Under the pieces are notes generated by a model that had not been told where the DNA came from, did no database searches, and was given only the letters and a program-made list of their open reading frames with translations. Positions 8,980 to 18,268 of a stretch of DNA of 64,000 nt are shown here, piece after piece. Source of the DNA: an uncultured Planctomycetales bacterium (GTDB taxonomy: Bacteria; Planctomycetota; Planctomycetia; Pirellulales; S012-138); NCBI GenBank assembly GCA_937982665.1, contig CALJLD010000049.1, forward strand, positions 18,063-82,062, given 5' to 3'. Numbering within the stretch: the first letter of the stretch is position 1; the number at the start of each line of letters is the position of its first letter. The translations under genes and the position numbers were made by a program.

Positions 8980-11430
8980 CTATTGTTTGTCCGAAACCCG
9001 CCAGGCTTCAACGCCTTCGGGCGTGGAGAGTAACAAGACGCGTTCGTCGTTCATCTCTGCTGCTGCGAAACCACTGATCTCTTTGCCGGTTGCAAAGGAA
9101 TCGAGTACGCGCCCGCCGGCAGCAACGCAATGGATGGTGCCATCAACGCCGGCCACAATCCAATGGGGAGACTTGCCTGCGATGTGACCGCTCCCAATCT
9201 GTTCCAGCGTGGGACGCTGTTGACCAGAAGGGAGTGGATAAGTCCACAACTCTGTACCGTCAGCGGCAAAGCCAACCAACATTGTTGAGTTCGCTTCAGC
9301 AAACGTCAGACCGCAGAATTCGTTGTAGTTGTCGCCATTGAGGTCATGGCCGGCAATCTTGAACAAGTATTTGTCGCCAACCTGGAGATCCTCACCGCGG
9401 GTTCCGCCGGCAAGCATGGAGACTAGTGCTCCGCCTGTTTGCGAATTGCATGCGAGCAACATCGGCCGGTTCGATAAGTCCGTCGAAAGCGCCAAGCTGG
9501 TCACATCTCGCAAGGACCGATTCCACCAGGTTCGCTCACCATTCAGCTGCACCGCCTGAACACCCACCACATCGAAATATGCAACGGCCACTTGCGGAGT
9601 TCCGCTTTTGTCCAAATCGACAAACTGCACGTCAGAAATGCCGGGGTGAGCTGTGCCGGCCTCCGGATATGCCAACAGCAGATTCCAGTCCTCATCAAAA
9701 ACTCGAACTTGTTCATGTGCGACGGCCGCAACCGCGAAGTATCGCTTTCCCTCGGCATCGGTCGTTGTGCGGGTGAAGGTCGCCATCGGGGAATCGCCCA
9801 AATCCAAGTCGGGTCGAGCGATCACATCTCCCATCGGCGAGATCTCGGCCAGACCGGTGTATCCCTCGTGCGCGAAAATCCTTGGCCCGCTTGGCCCTGG
9901 CACCACCAACAGGTTGCCAGGCTGCTCGACTTCCGCCGTCCAGAGTTTCTCCAAGTTGATTGACTGCGGTTCTGTCGCTTCGGCAACAGCCGCGGCAGGC
10001 ACAACAGGCTGACCGTTTGACGAAGAAGCCACGGGAGTTTCGCTCATCAACTCGGCTTCATAGGCTGCAAGCATTTCATCCGCGAGTCCGCCCCCGCCCA
10101 CAATGACGTCAATCTTTTCCTTCAATCGTGGCACGGGATCATCACCGGCGACGGTGCCAAAACCCATCTCGCAGTATTCCACTTCACCGTCAGGCGAAAG
10201 GACAAAAATGTAAGGAATGATTCCGTTGAATTTGAATGCAAACCCGGCGTCACTCTCGCCGGAGTCCAGCGCAATCTGCTGGCCAAGGCTTAGATCCTTG
10301 ATCGTCTCTTGCACTTCTTCCTTGGTTGTTTGTCTGTCAACATTGACCGAGACGAAGACCACCTGATCGTTGTCGGCATAGTGTTCTTTCAACTGTGCGA
10401 TCCGTGGAAGATTGGCCACGCAGATTCCGCCTGCGTCCGCCAACCAAAAATCCAGCACGGCCACTTTTCCCGCCAGGGTTTCCGGCGAGACGATCTCACC
10501 ATCCAGCGTTGTAAACTCAAAGGGTTCCGGCTTTGCACCGAGCGTCGCAGCGTGCCGTGGGGGGAGCAACCGCTTGACGACTTTTCTATCTCCCAGATCG
10601 ATTTCAAAGGCGACATCTGGAATGTTGACGTTCATTTCCGCCGCGACGAACTCAATGGAGACTTCTTGACCTGCGTTGGGATATTCGATTCGGCGCAGCA
10701 GAAAGTTCTCTTGGTCAATCCAATAGATCTCAGGAATATCGATGGTTGTTTCGTCTTGGCTCAACTCGCGGCGGACGAATTGCACGCGATAACACATGCG
10801 TTCATCCAACGAAGCGGCTTCGAGCAGGACAGGGCGAACCGCCGAACTGTTGATCAGCCGCTGTGCCATGTCGTCAGCAAGCAGTAACTCAAACTGCGGG
10901 GCTGGCAGATTGATGTTTGCCAGCAGGGGCTCAAAAAAGACATTGTCGATCGTGAGTTGTGCAGGCGCGTCGCGAGCGGCAGCGTAGCCGGGCACACTCT
11001 CGTGAAGTCCGTAGAGTTTCTCGCCATTGCAGAGAATGGTTGAGGATTCCAACCTCGCCTGAATCTGATTCGGGGCGCGAAACGCAACCGACAACGCGGC
11101 CTCGTAAGCGACAGATTCCCCCGCCGCGTTAGTACCAACTGTGCGGAAGACGGCGTTGTCTCCATACGACTCCGCGTCACGGTAGACCTCGGCCATCCTG
11201 GAAATGATCGCCTCGGCCTCAGTGGCCGTTTGGCTGGCAGTGTTGTTCGCGGTGTCATTCCCGGCGGCATTATTGGCGGAGGAGTTGGCGCCAGTCTTCG
11301 CTGTGTTGGTCGCAGATGTTGATGTGCTATTGGATGTGGAATCTGTCCCGTTTGACGTGCTGACCTTCACGGGATCGGCGTCGCCGCAGCCTAGGTGGCA
11401 AACGCAGGCCAATATTGCCAATCTCATCAT
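8980..11430 (-). CDS. Large lipoprotein with redoxin (TlpA-like) domain lacking CxxC, plus C-terminal repeat region
   Basis: 816 residues from the ATG at 11430, which gives a lipoprotein signal peptide (MMRLAILACVCHLGCGD, lipobox LGC). A Thr/Asn/Ser-rich linker follows. Next comes a LolA/DUF2092-like beta region (VAFRAPNQIQARLES) and a thioredoxin-like domain around residues 305-440 (FTTLDGEIVSPETLAGKVAV, VFVSVNVD). Where TlpA proteins have WCGPC, this one has DAGGIC: only the second cysteine (about residue 337) remains. The last 300 residues (VQFVDLDKSGTPQVAVAYFD, GHDLNGDNYNEFCG) look like FG-GAP/VCBS repeats. I infer a periplasmic, membrane-anchored protein without disulfide reductase activity; its real role is unknown. 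Confidence 0.75.
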   Translation of the reverse strand: MMRLAILACVCHLGCGDADPVKVSTSNGTDSTSNSTSTSATNTAKTGANSSANNAAGNDTANNTASQTATEAEAIISRMAEVYRDAESYGDNAVFRTVGTNAAGESVAYEAALSVAFRAPNQIQARLESSTILCNGEKLYGLHESVPGYAAARDAPAQLTIDNVFFEPLLANINLPAPQFELLLADDMAQRLINSSAVRPVLLEAASLDERMCYRVQFVRRELSQDETTIDIPEIYWIDQENFLLRRIEYPNAGQEVSIEFVAAEMNVNIPDVAFEIDLGDRKVVKRLLPPRHAATLGAKPEPFEFTTLDGEIVSPETLAGKVAVLDFWLADAGGICVANLPRIAQLKEHYADNDQVVFVSVNVDRQTTKEEVQETIKDLSLGQQIALDSGESDAGFAFKFNGIIPYIFVLSPDGEVEYCEMGFGTVAGDDPVPRLKEKIDVIVGGGGLADEMLAAYEAELMSETPVASSSNGQPVVPAAAVAEATEPQSINLEKLWTAEVEQPGNLLVVPGPSGPRIFAHEGYTGLAEISPMGDVIARPDLDLGDSPMATFTRTTTDAEGKRYFAVAAVAHEQVRVFDEDWNLLLAYPEAGTAHPGISDVQFVDLDKSGTPQVAVAYFDVVGVQAVQLNGERTWWNRSLRDVTSLALSTDLSNRPMLLACNSQTGGALVSMLAGGTRGEDLQVGDKYLFKIAGHDLNGDNYNEFCGLTFAEANSTMLVGFAADGTELWTYPLPSGQQRPTLEQIGSGHIAGKSPHWIVAGVDGTIHCVAAGGRVLDSFATGKEISGFAAAEMNDERVLLLSTPEGVEAWRVSDKQ

Positions 11431-12127
11431 TGCCAATTTTGTCGCCAGGCGATTCTTCTCCAAGCCGCCATCGATTAACAGGTTTGCACGATCAAGCGCA
11501 GAAGTACGCATCAGGATCTCCGCTGGGAGTTTGGAGCTGGCCGCAATCGGCTGGAAAAATGCCGAACTTCAAGCGCGGCTACCTTTATTATTTTGGGTTG
11601 GCCCGTTTCGGTAAAGCTCAGTCGCACGTAGGGCTAAAGTCGCTTTTGTTGCCGGACTGTTGTCACAAGGGATCGTGGGATTTTTTGGTGAAACTCACCG
11701 TCCCCGCGTACAAGTCTTGGCGTTGGGCAATGTTTGAAGAACTTCCGGCCGCGCCGCGCCCAACGACCCAGACGACATAACCCAGCCCAAGGCACGCCTC
11801 GGAGGCTGGAGATTCTGGGCAAAATACGGTCCGGCGGCTTGAGGCCACTCTTTTGGGGTAATAATATGGTCGGTTCTACTGGTTGTGGCGGATCAACTGG
11901 CGGGTGACCAAGATTTCGCCACCCCTGGGGAGAAACATCATCAGCAACCGCTGGCTGGTTGGAATTTCCTGCCAAACTTGGTTATTGATTTGGTTGCGTG
12001 GAGTGGCTTGGGCCTGCCACCCAAATAGCAACGATACAACTACGGACGACGGAAGCAGCTCTCCGAGTCACTGTGAGATCGACGCGCGGTACGTTTTCTT
12101 CGTTCATCCTCACTGGCAACGAATTGC
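11431..12127. other. Long intergenic region without a recognised gene
   Basis: About 700 bases between the divergent lipoprotein and NRPS-like genes. Short frames on both strands (for example 11634-11975 on the minus strand) have no recognisable protein features or ribosome binding sites. No tRNA or clear riboswitch fold was seen. Promoters for both flanking genes probably lie here. Confidence 0.5.
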
Positions 12128-14929
12128 ATGACAGACACTTCAAGTCAGATCGCTCGCACGGGGACGGCGGCGAATGACGAAGATCTGCTGGGGCAAACCA
12201 ACTACGCAAGACCGGCCATCGCTGTCGCGAATGGTGAGTCGTTGGCCGGAGGTGCGCAGAATGGCGCTGCCGATGGCAACGGCCAAGCGCAAGGCATCAC
12301 TCAAACGCTTCCTCCGCGAACAGCGCATCAACTCTTCCAAGATCAGGTCGAGCGCACGCCGGACAACGTTGCCCTGGAATTTGCGACAAACTCCATCAGT
12401 TACGCTGAGCTTGATCGCGCTGCAAGTCGATTCGCGCACAAGTTAGTTTCGTCCGGTGTGCGTACAGGGCAACTCGTCGGGCTCTTTGTGGATCGCGGCC
12501 CCAACGCAATCATCGCCATTTTGGGAACACTCAAAGCCGGCGCTGCGTTCCTGCCGTTGGACCCCACCTACCCGCAAGAGCGGATTCGCTTGATGCTGGA
12601 GGACGCGCAACCTTGCGGCGTCGTTACAACTTCGGCCCTGCGCGAGATCTTCGCCCAACGCCATGATGCCATCCCGGTTTGGGAAATCAACTCGGCAGAT
12701 TTGTTGGACGCACCGAATGCCGGAGCGAAAGGCGCCAAAGAAGTTAACGGCGCGGACATCAACTCTCCGTGCGTGACAACAACGCCTGATGATCTCGCGT
12801 ATGCGATCTTCACTTCAGGTTCAACTGGCCGACCGAAAGCGGCGCTGCTCACGCATCGTGGATTGCGGAACCTTTGCACTGCCCAACAGGCAATGTTCCC
12901 CGTCACGGCGAACAGCCGCGTGTTGCAATTTGCGTCGTTGTGTTTTGACGCCAGTATCTCTGAGATATTTGTGACGCTGACGTGTGGGGCAACATTGTGC
13001 CTGGTCCAGGAAGGTGATCTTGCGCCAAGCCGATTGGCCAACACACTCAACAAGCTGCAAGTCACCGTCGCCACCATTCCGCCGTCCGTTCTCACTGCAT
13101 TGGTCGACGCGGAACTTCCGTGGCTGCAGACGCTTATCACAGCCGGCGAAAGTTGTCCTCCGAGTTTGGTGGATCATTTCTCGCCGCGTCACCGTTTGAT
13201 CAACGCGTATGGCCCAACGGAAGCTACCGTTTGTGCCACCATGCATGTTTGCGATCCAGCAGAATCTGGTCCGCCACCCATTGGCCGCGGCATTCCCGGC
13301 TGCGATGTGCTGATCCTTAATGAGAATCAACGCGAGTGCGCAGACGGTGAAACCGGCGAAGTGTATCTCGGCGGAATCGGACTGGCAGAAGGTTATCTCA
13401 ATCGCAGCGATCTGACGGCCGAGAAGTTCGTCCGCTTGGGTGAGAATGGCAAAGCCGCTAGGTGGTATCGAACTGGCGATCTCGCTCGGCGGCGGCCTGA
13501 CGGGCTGATCGAATTTGTCGGTCGCCGTGATCAACAGGTCAAGATCCGTGGAGTACGGATTGAGTTGGGCGAGTTGGAACATACGCTCGGTCGCCATCCT
13601 TACGTTCAAGAAGCGGTTGTGACCACGGACGACACCCCGACCGGCAAGCGGTTGATCGCGCATGTCGCCGGCGGTAATGGGTCGCCGTTGACTTCGCAAG
13701 ATGTCCTCGGTTGGCTGCGCTCTCGCGTGATTCCGGCCATGCTTCCTAGCGAAATTCACTGCCGCGCGGAGATGCCGCTGCTGCCCAATGGCAAGATTGA
13801 CCGCAAAGCTCTGAACAAAGCTGCCGCGGATGCCAAACAAGCCGAGTCGCTCGAATCGGATGAACCACTGCGAGATCCCATTCGCGAGTCAGTTGGCCCT
13901 CGTGATCGATTTGAATTGGCCGTGATGGACGCTTTCAAGTCAGTGCTTGATCTGACCGAAATTCAACTCAACGACGACTTCTTCGCACTGGGCGGAGATT
14001 CTTTGCAGGCCATGGATTTGCTCGCCAGGGTGGAAGCCGACTTCGGCGTGATGCCATCGATGGCTCAAGTGATGCAAGAGCCCACCGTTGAGGGCGTCGC
14101 CAGGGCGATCTCCTCGCGAGTCGTCGCTCCGGAATCCGATCCCGACAGCCAATGGAGCCCGCTCACGCCGCTGACGCCCTATGGCGCGGCTCATCCGCCA
14201 GGTGCGCGTCCGTTGTATTGTGTTCATCCAGGCGGCGGCAACGCATTGTGTTTCTTGGACCTGGCTAGACGCCTTGCCGATGACCGTCCGGTTGTTGGGC
14301 TGACGTCGCGCGGCCTGGAACCCGGCCAGACTCCGCTGGAGACCGTGTCGGATTTAGCTGCAGAGTATATCGCCGCAATTCGCTCCGCTCAGCCAGAGGG
14401 CCCTTACGCCATTGCAGGCTGGTCCTTCGGAGGCATTGTGGCGTTTGAGATTGCCAATCAACTAATCCAAGCTGGCGAAGAAATCGAGCATCTCGCCATC
14501 ATCGATATCGGTCTGCTCTATTCGTTCGGCGTGCTGACCACGTTGTTCCCGGAAGGGGACTTGGCACTCTTTGAATTGCGACGATTGCCACCGGACGATC
14601 AAATCCGCGAATTCACAACGCGCACAGCCGCGGCAAAGCTGATCCCGCCAGGGGCGCCTGTCGAACTCGCCCGCCGCATCTACGACACATTTATGGCGAA
14701 TGTCGACGCCATGATGAACTATCGACCGGATCACTTCCCCGGACGAATGACAATCTATCGCGCCGGCGAACCTCTCGTGCGACTCCGCCGCGAGTTGGCC
14801 GACGAATGGCAACCCTTCTGCGACAACATTGAGATCTGCACGGTTGCCGGAAATCATCTCACGATGATTCATGAGCCGAATGTGTCCAGCCTGGCTGAAG
14901 AACTGCGGCAGCGGCTGGCGTTTCGATAG
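12128..14929 (+). CDS. Single-module NRPS-like enzyme: adenylation - carrier protein - thioesterase
   Basis: 933 residues, with no condensation domain. The adenylation domain (about 60-590) shows FTSGSTGRPK (228-237), FDASISEIF (with the amino-group-binding Asp at 274), NAYGPTEATVCAT, the YRTGDLARR block and the NGKIDRK lysine. The carrier domain has FFALGGDSLQA with the phosphopantetheine Ser at 625. The thioesterase has GWSFGG (Ser 766) and GNHLTMIHEP (His 910). Aligned by eye to GrsA, the ten pocket residues read D-A-S-T-I-A-A-V-C-K, close to Phe/Tyr-type pockets. Fungal A-T-TE enzymes and bacterial RalA dimerise aryl pyruvates, but the retained Asp suggests an amino acid substrate. No phosphopantetheinyl transferase or tailoring gene is adjacent. 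Product unknown. Confidence 0.88.
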   Translation: MTDTSSQIARTGTAANDEDLLGQTNYARPAIAVANGESLAGGAQNGAADGNGQAQGITQTLPPRTAHQLFQDQVERTPDNVALEFATNSISYAELDRAASRFAHKLVSSGVRTGQLVGLFVDRGPNAIIAILGTLKAGAAFLPLDPTYPQERIRLMLEDAQPCGVVTTSALREIFAQRHDAIPVWEINSADLLDAPNAGAKGAKEVNGADINSPCVTTTPDDLAYAIFTSGSTGRPKAALLTHRGLRNLCTAQQAMFPVTANSRVLQFASLCFDASISEIFVTLTCGATLCLVQEGDLAPSRLANTLNKLQVTVATIPPSVLTALVDAELPWLQTLITAGESCPPSLVDHFSPRHRLINAYGPTEATVCATMHVCDPAESGPPPIGRGIPGCDVLILNENQRECADGETGEVYLGGIGLAEGYLNRSDLTAEKFVRLGENGKAARWYRTGDLARRRPDGLIEFVGRRDQQVKIRGVRIELGELEHTLGRHPYVQEAVVTTDDTPTGKRLIAHVAGGNGSPLTSQDVLGWLRSRVIPAMLPSEIHCRAEMPLLPNGKIDRKALNKAAADAKQAESLESDEPLRDPIRESVGPRDRFELAVMDAFKSVLDLTEIQLNDDFFALGGDSLQAMDLLARVEADFGVMPSMAQVMQEPTVEGVARAISSRVVAPESDPDSQWSPLTPLTPYGAAHPPGARPLYCVHPGGGNALCFLDLARRLADDRPVVGLTSRGLEPGQTPLETVSDLAAEYIAAIRSAQPEGPYAIAGWSFGGIVAFEIANQLIQAGEEIEHLAIIDIGLLYSFGVLTTLFPEGDLALFELRRLPPDDQIREFTTRTAAAKLIPPGAPVELARRIYDTFMANVDAMMNYRPDHFPGRMTIYRAGEPLVRLRRELADEWQPFCDNIEICTVAGNHLTMIHEPNVSSLAEELRQRLAFR

Positions 14930-15016
14930 AAGTCTCGTCGAGCCTCTAGGTCCTTCGACTGGCCCTTCGACGCGCAACTCTAGTGTCTAGCGATCACCCG
15001 CGCGTCGCTGTCCAAA

Positions 15017-16531
15017 TCACACATCAAACTTCACGCCTTGGGCCAATGGCAGTTCGCCGCCCCAGTTGATGGTGCAAGTTTGGCGGCGCATGTAGGCCTT
15101 CCAGGCGTCAGAGCCGGATTCACGTCCGCCGCCGGTTTGTTTTTCACCACCGAAGGCACCGCCAATCTCTGCTCCTGAGGTGCCGATATTGACGTTGGCA
15201 ATTCCACAATCAGAGCCGGCTGCTGAAAGAAATCGTTCGGTCTCACCAATGTCTTGGCTAAAGATCGCGGACGAAAGTCCCTGCGGCACGGCGTTGTCCA
15301 TGGCTATGGCCTCTTCAAGCTTGCTGTACTTCAGGCAGTAGAGGATCGGCGCGAACGTCTCTTCGCAAACGATTGGCATGTCGCTCGCCGCTTTGACGAT
15401 GGTGGGTTCCACATAATGCCCCGGCCGGTCGATGCGGTCTCCACCGCGAACGATTTCGCCCCCCTGCTCACGAATGCTGGCGATCGCTTGTTCGTAAGTG
15501 TTTACCGCTTGAGTATTCACGAGCGGCCCCATCAAGACGCCATCATTCCAGGGCTCACCAATGGGGATGCTGCCGTATGCATTCTTCAACTTGTCAACAA
15601 ATCCGTCGTAGATCGAGTCGTGCAAGATCAAGCGGCGCAAACTCGTGCAACGCTGACCGGCCGTTCCAACCGCAGCGAAGAGCACGGCTCGCAACGCAAG
15701 GTCTTGATCCGCATGTTGCGAAACGATCATGGCGTTGTTGCCGCCCAATTCCAGCAGCGTACGAGCCAGGCGTTTGCCGGCGAGTTCGGCGACGCGTCGC
15801 CCCATACGGCAACTGCCAGTGGCGGAGATCAGCGGAATCCGCGGATCATTGACCATGCGTTCGCCCAGTTCCACATCGCCCAGGCAGAGATTAAACACGC
15901 CGCGGCAATCGTGACGGTCGGCCACTTCGTTGACGATGTGCTGCACGGCCACGGCAGTCAGCGGAGTCTGAGGGCTGGGTTTCCAGATCATCGTGTTGCC
16001 GCAAACGGCGGCCAGCATGGCGTTCCAAGCCCAAACAGCCACGGGGAAATTGAAGGCCGAAATAATGCCGATAGGTCCCAGCGGCTGCCATTGCTCGAAC
16101 ATGCGATGCCGCGGACGCTCGCTGGCAATGGTCAAGCCGTACAGTTGTCGCGAAAGACCGACGGCGAAATCGCACATGTCGATCATTTCCTGCACCTCAC
16201 CTTCGCCTTCGCTCTTGATCTTGCCAACTTCCAGCGTGACAAGCATGCCCAGCTCATGCTTCTTGGCGCGCAGGGCTTCGCCAATTTGCCGCACAACTTC
16301 GCCACGAACGGGCGCGGGACGCATCCGCCATTCGTCAAACCTGGCGATTGCGCCGGACATGATCTGTTCGTAGTCTTCCGCGGAACCCGACTGAACGCTG
16401 GCCATCATGACTTCATTGGCCGGGTTGTACGACTCGACCGTTTGACCGCCGGGCGATGCGATCCAATCAACGCCACACGCGCCGCTGTTGTGAGCTTGCA
16501 GGCCGAGATTCTGCAGAAGGTTTTGGGACAT
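15017..16531 (-). CDS. Aldehyde dehydrogenase, ALDH7 type (alpha-aminoadipic semialdehyde/piperideine-6-carboxylate dehydrogenase-like)
   Basis: 504 residues, the usual ALDH length. Catalytic Cys 295 (GTAGQRCTS), general base Glu 261 (LELGGNN) and oxyanion Asn 161 (SAFNFPVAVW) are present. The C-terminus (SGAEIGGAFGGEKQTGGGRE, then AYMRRQTCTINW and LPLAQGVKF) is the hallmark of ALDH7/antiquitin enzymes, which oxidise alpha-aminoadipate semialdehyde in lysine catabolism and also other aldehydes. It would use NAD+ in the cytoplasm. It converges on the NRPS-like gene with 87 bases between and is divergent from the CoA-transferase gene. The exact substrate cannot be read from sequence. Confidence 0.88.
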   Translation of the reverse strand: MSQNLLQNLGLQAHNSGACGVDWIASPGGQTVESYNPANEVMMASVQSGSAEDYEQIMSGAIARFDEWRMRPAPVRGEVVRQIGEALRAKKHELGMLVTLEVGKIKSEGEGEVQEMIDMCDFAVGLSRQLYGLTIASERPRHRMFEQWQPLGPIGIISAFNFPVAVWAWNAMLAAVCGNTMIWKPSPQTPLTAVAVQHIVNEVADRHDCRGVFNLCLGDVELGERMVNDPRIPLISATGSCRMGRRVAELAGKRLARTLLELGGNNAMIVSQHADQDLALRAVLFAAVGTAGQRCTSLRRLILHDSIYDGFVDKLKNAYGSIPIGEPWNDGVLMGPLVNTQAVNTYEQAIASIREQGGEIVRGGDRIDRPGHYVEPTIVKAASDMPIVCEETFAPILYCLKYSKLEEAIAMDNAVPQGLSSAIFSQDIGETERFLSAAGSDCGIANVNIGTSGAEIGGAFGGEKQTGGGRESGSDAWKAYMRRQTCTINWGGELPLAQGVKFDV

Positions 16532-16569
16532 GGGGTTGGGAGAGGCTAGAGGCTAGTAGAATCGGCGAG

Positions 16570-16589
16570 CCGGATGCGTCAGCTTCCGG
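16570..16589. repeat. REP-like hairpin (CCGGATGC-GTCA-GCTTCCGG)
   Basis: An 8-base stem with a single T/T mismatch closes on a 4-base GTCA loop in the gap upstream of the ALDH gene. It resembles short dispersed intergenic hairpins I associate with planctomycete genomes. Only one copy is seen in this window, so its repeat status is inferred. Confidence 0.35.
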
Positions 16590-16760
16590 AATCGAGTCAG
16601 AAGCATAAATACACCTCGTGATTGTACGGAAACATGAGATTTCGGCGAGTGCCAGAGAACACCGCTACCATCCCTCGCTTGTTGAGTTGTTGGCCACACG
16701 ATTTAGAATGGCGATCTGGAATGACGGCGGTTTCCTTTCCGCAATCAAAGGCCGGCTGGT

Positions 16761-17522
16761 ATGTACAACAAGATGGAGCTGATGATTTGCGCCGCGGCGC
16801 GGATGTTGGAAGATGGATCGACCGTTGTGGTTGGGACAGGCGCTCCATGCGCAGCCGCCATGTTGGCACAGAAGACGACCGCCCCGTTGCTGACACTCTT
16901 CTTTGAAGCTGGCGGCATTGGACCGCAGTTGCCCCGCATGCCCATATCCGTGGGCGACTCGCGAACGTTCTATCGCGGCATCTCCGCGACAAGTATGTGC
17001 GACATCATGGAAACCTGTCAGCGGGGCATGGTGGATTACACATTCCTGGGCGGCGCCCAGATTGACGCGTACGGGAATCTGAACTCGACAATTGTCGGAG
17101 AGCACAAGAAGCCCAAGGTTCGCTTTCCCGGCTCCGGCGGCGCGAACGACCTAGGCTCACTGTGTTGGCGGACAATGGTCATCACCCAGCACGACGCCCG
17201 TCGCTTTGTGGAGAAGCTGGATTACGTGACCACGCCAGGGTTTCTCTCAGGGCCTGGCGCTCGCGAGGAAGCCGGACTGCCGGCGGGCAGCGGTCCGCAC
17301 AAGGTGATTACGGACCTGGCTGTGATGGGCTTTCATCCGAAGACCAAACGCATGCAGGTGGAAAGCCTGCACGAGGGGATCTCGTTGGAGGAAGTGCAAG
17401 AAAACACAGGCTTTGAGATTGCCGCGGCCACAAACCTGGGCACCACGCCCACCCCAACGGAAGAACAACTGAACATCCTGCGGGCCGAAGTTGATCCGCA
17501 TCGCTATATCATTGGTCGCTAG
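16761..17522 (+). CDS. CoA-transferase beta subunit (glutaconate/3-oxoadipate CoA-transferase family)
   Basis: 253 residues matching the B subunit of two-subunit family I CoA-transferases (NTRAP-type fold: TVVVGTGAPCAAAMLAQKT, FLGGAQIDAYGNLNST, PGSGGANDLGSLCWRT). These enzymes move CoA between acids through a glutamyl-CoA intermediate. The likely catalytic Glu is residue 49 in LFFEAGGIGP. The partner alpha subunit is usually the gene directly upstream, but here the upstream 230 bases are noncoding and the gene before is the divergent ALDH. The alpha subunit must be elsewhere, or the protein has a different use. The start ATG has an in-frame ATG 12 bases later as an alternative. Confidence 0.8.
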   Translation: MYNKMELMICAAARMLEDGSTVVVGTGAPCAAAMLAQKTTAPLLTLFFEAGGIGPQLPRMPISVGDSRTFYRGISATSMCDIMETCQRGMVDYTFLGGAQIDAYGNLNSTIVGEHKKPKVRFPGSGGANDLGSLCWRTMVITQHDARRFVEKLDYVTTPGFLSGPGAREEAGLPAGSGPHKVITDLAVMGFHPKTKRMQVESLHEGISLEEVQENTGFEIAAATNLGTTPTPTEEQLNILRAEVDPHRYIIGR

Positions 17523-17690
17523 CGTTTCGAACGTTTTTCTTGAACCATTCCAAAGAAACTCAGATTTCACCGGCAAGATCGCTCGGCAGTTTGCGAAACA
17601 GTCCACACGTGACCCTGCGCAGATTCCACATCACAATCTCAGGGTTGGCTCGCTTTCCCGGTTCTTTCCCCGCTATCCGCCAGGTGCCCT

Positions 17691-18245
17691 ATGCGTCAAA
17701 CATCGTTGGTCAAACTCAGTCTCGCCGCTCTTGTTGTTACCGGTCTGGCGTTCGCCAGCTTGCAAGGCTTGAACGCCGCCGTTCCGCAGCAGCAACAAAC
17801 GCAAGCGCAAGAAGCCCCGCAACAAGGACAGGACCCTTTCCCCGGGCTGCTTGATGCCCTGAAAAAGATTGATGGCTGCCTGGGCATTGAACCGGCGGAG
17901 ACCCAAAGCGGCAAGAAGGTCTTGTTCGTTTGGTTTGAAGACAAGGCCGCGGCCTTGCGTTGGTATGAAAGCGAATACCACCAGACGATGATGTATCGCT
18001 TCTTCCCCAATCAGGATTTTGGCGAAGCGATGGAAGGCATTGCTGAAGATTCCGGCCCGATCATGGCGATCGCCTCGATCACGCCATCAACCGACCAGAA
18101 GATTGGCCAGTTGCCCATCTCGCAGATTGCCATCGAACTTTACGGTCCGCTCAAGGGCGGGCTGGCATTTGGCGGCACGTTTGCGCCAGCAGCCGTGCAA
18201 GAGTTGATGAAAGAAAAGGAACAAGCGGTTGGCGCAGGACGCTAG
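17691..18245 (+). CDS. Small secreted protein of unknown function
   Basis: 184 residues with a clear signal peptide (SLAALVVTGLAFASLQGLNA, cleavage near AAV). A Gln-rich linker (QQQQTQAQEAPQQGQ) follows, then a compact region from about residue 48 to 175 with VLFVWFEDKAAALRWYESEY and GGLAFGGTFAPAAVQELMKE. I do not recognise the family. The domain holds one cysteine and no metal-binding pattern. It follows the CoA-transferase gene on the same strand by 168 bases, across a weak hairpin with a T-run (CGTTTCGAACG then TTTTT at about 17525-17540), so it is probably transcribed separately. Periplasmic location is inferred. Confidence 0.65.
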   Translation: MRQTSLVKLSLAALVVTGLAFASLQGLNAAVPQQQQTQAQEAPQQGQDPFPGLLDALKKIDGCLGIEPAETQSGKKVLFVWFEDKAAALRWYESEYHQTMMYRFFPNQDFGEAMEGIAEDSGPIMAIASITPSTDQKIGQLPISQIAIELYGPLKGGLAFGGTFAPAAVQELMKEKEQAVGAGR

Positions 18246-18268
18246 TTAGTCCGATTGATCGCCACAAG

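Noticed and set aside
11575..11700. Possible riboswitch in the region before the NRPS-like gene
   Set aside because: The sequence does not show the conserved cores of the c-di-GMP or cobalamin riboswitches I checked, and no helix set could be drawn.
15254..16549. 431-codon plus-strand frame opposite the ALDH7 gene
   Set aside because: Shadow frame; no domain and the ALDH is clearly coding on the other strand.
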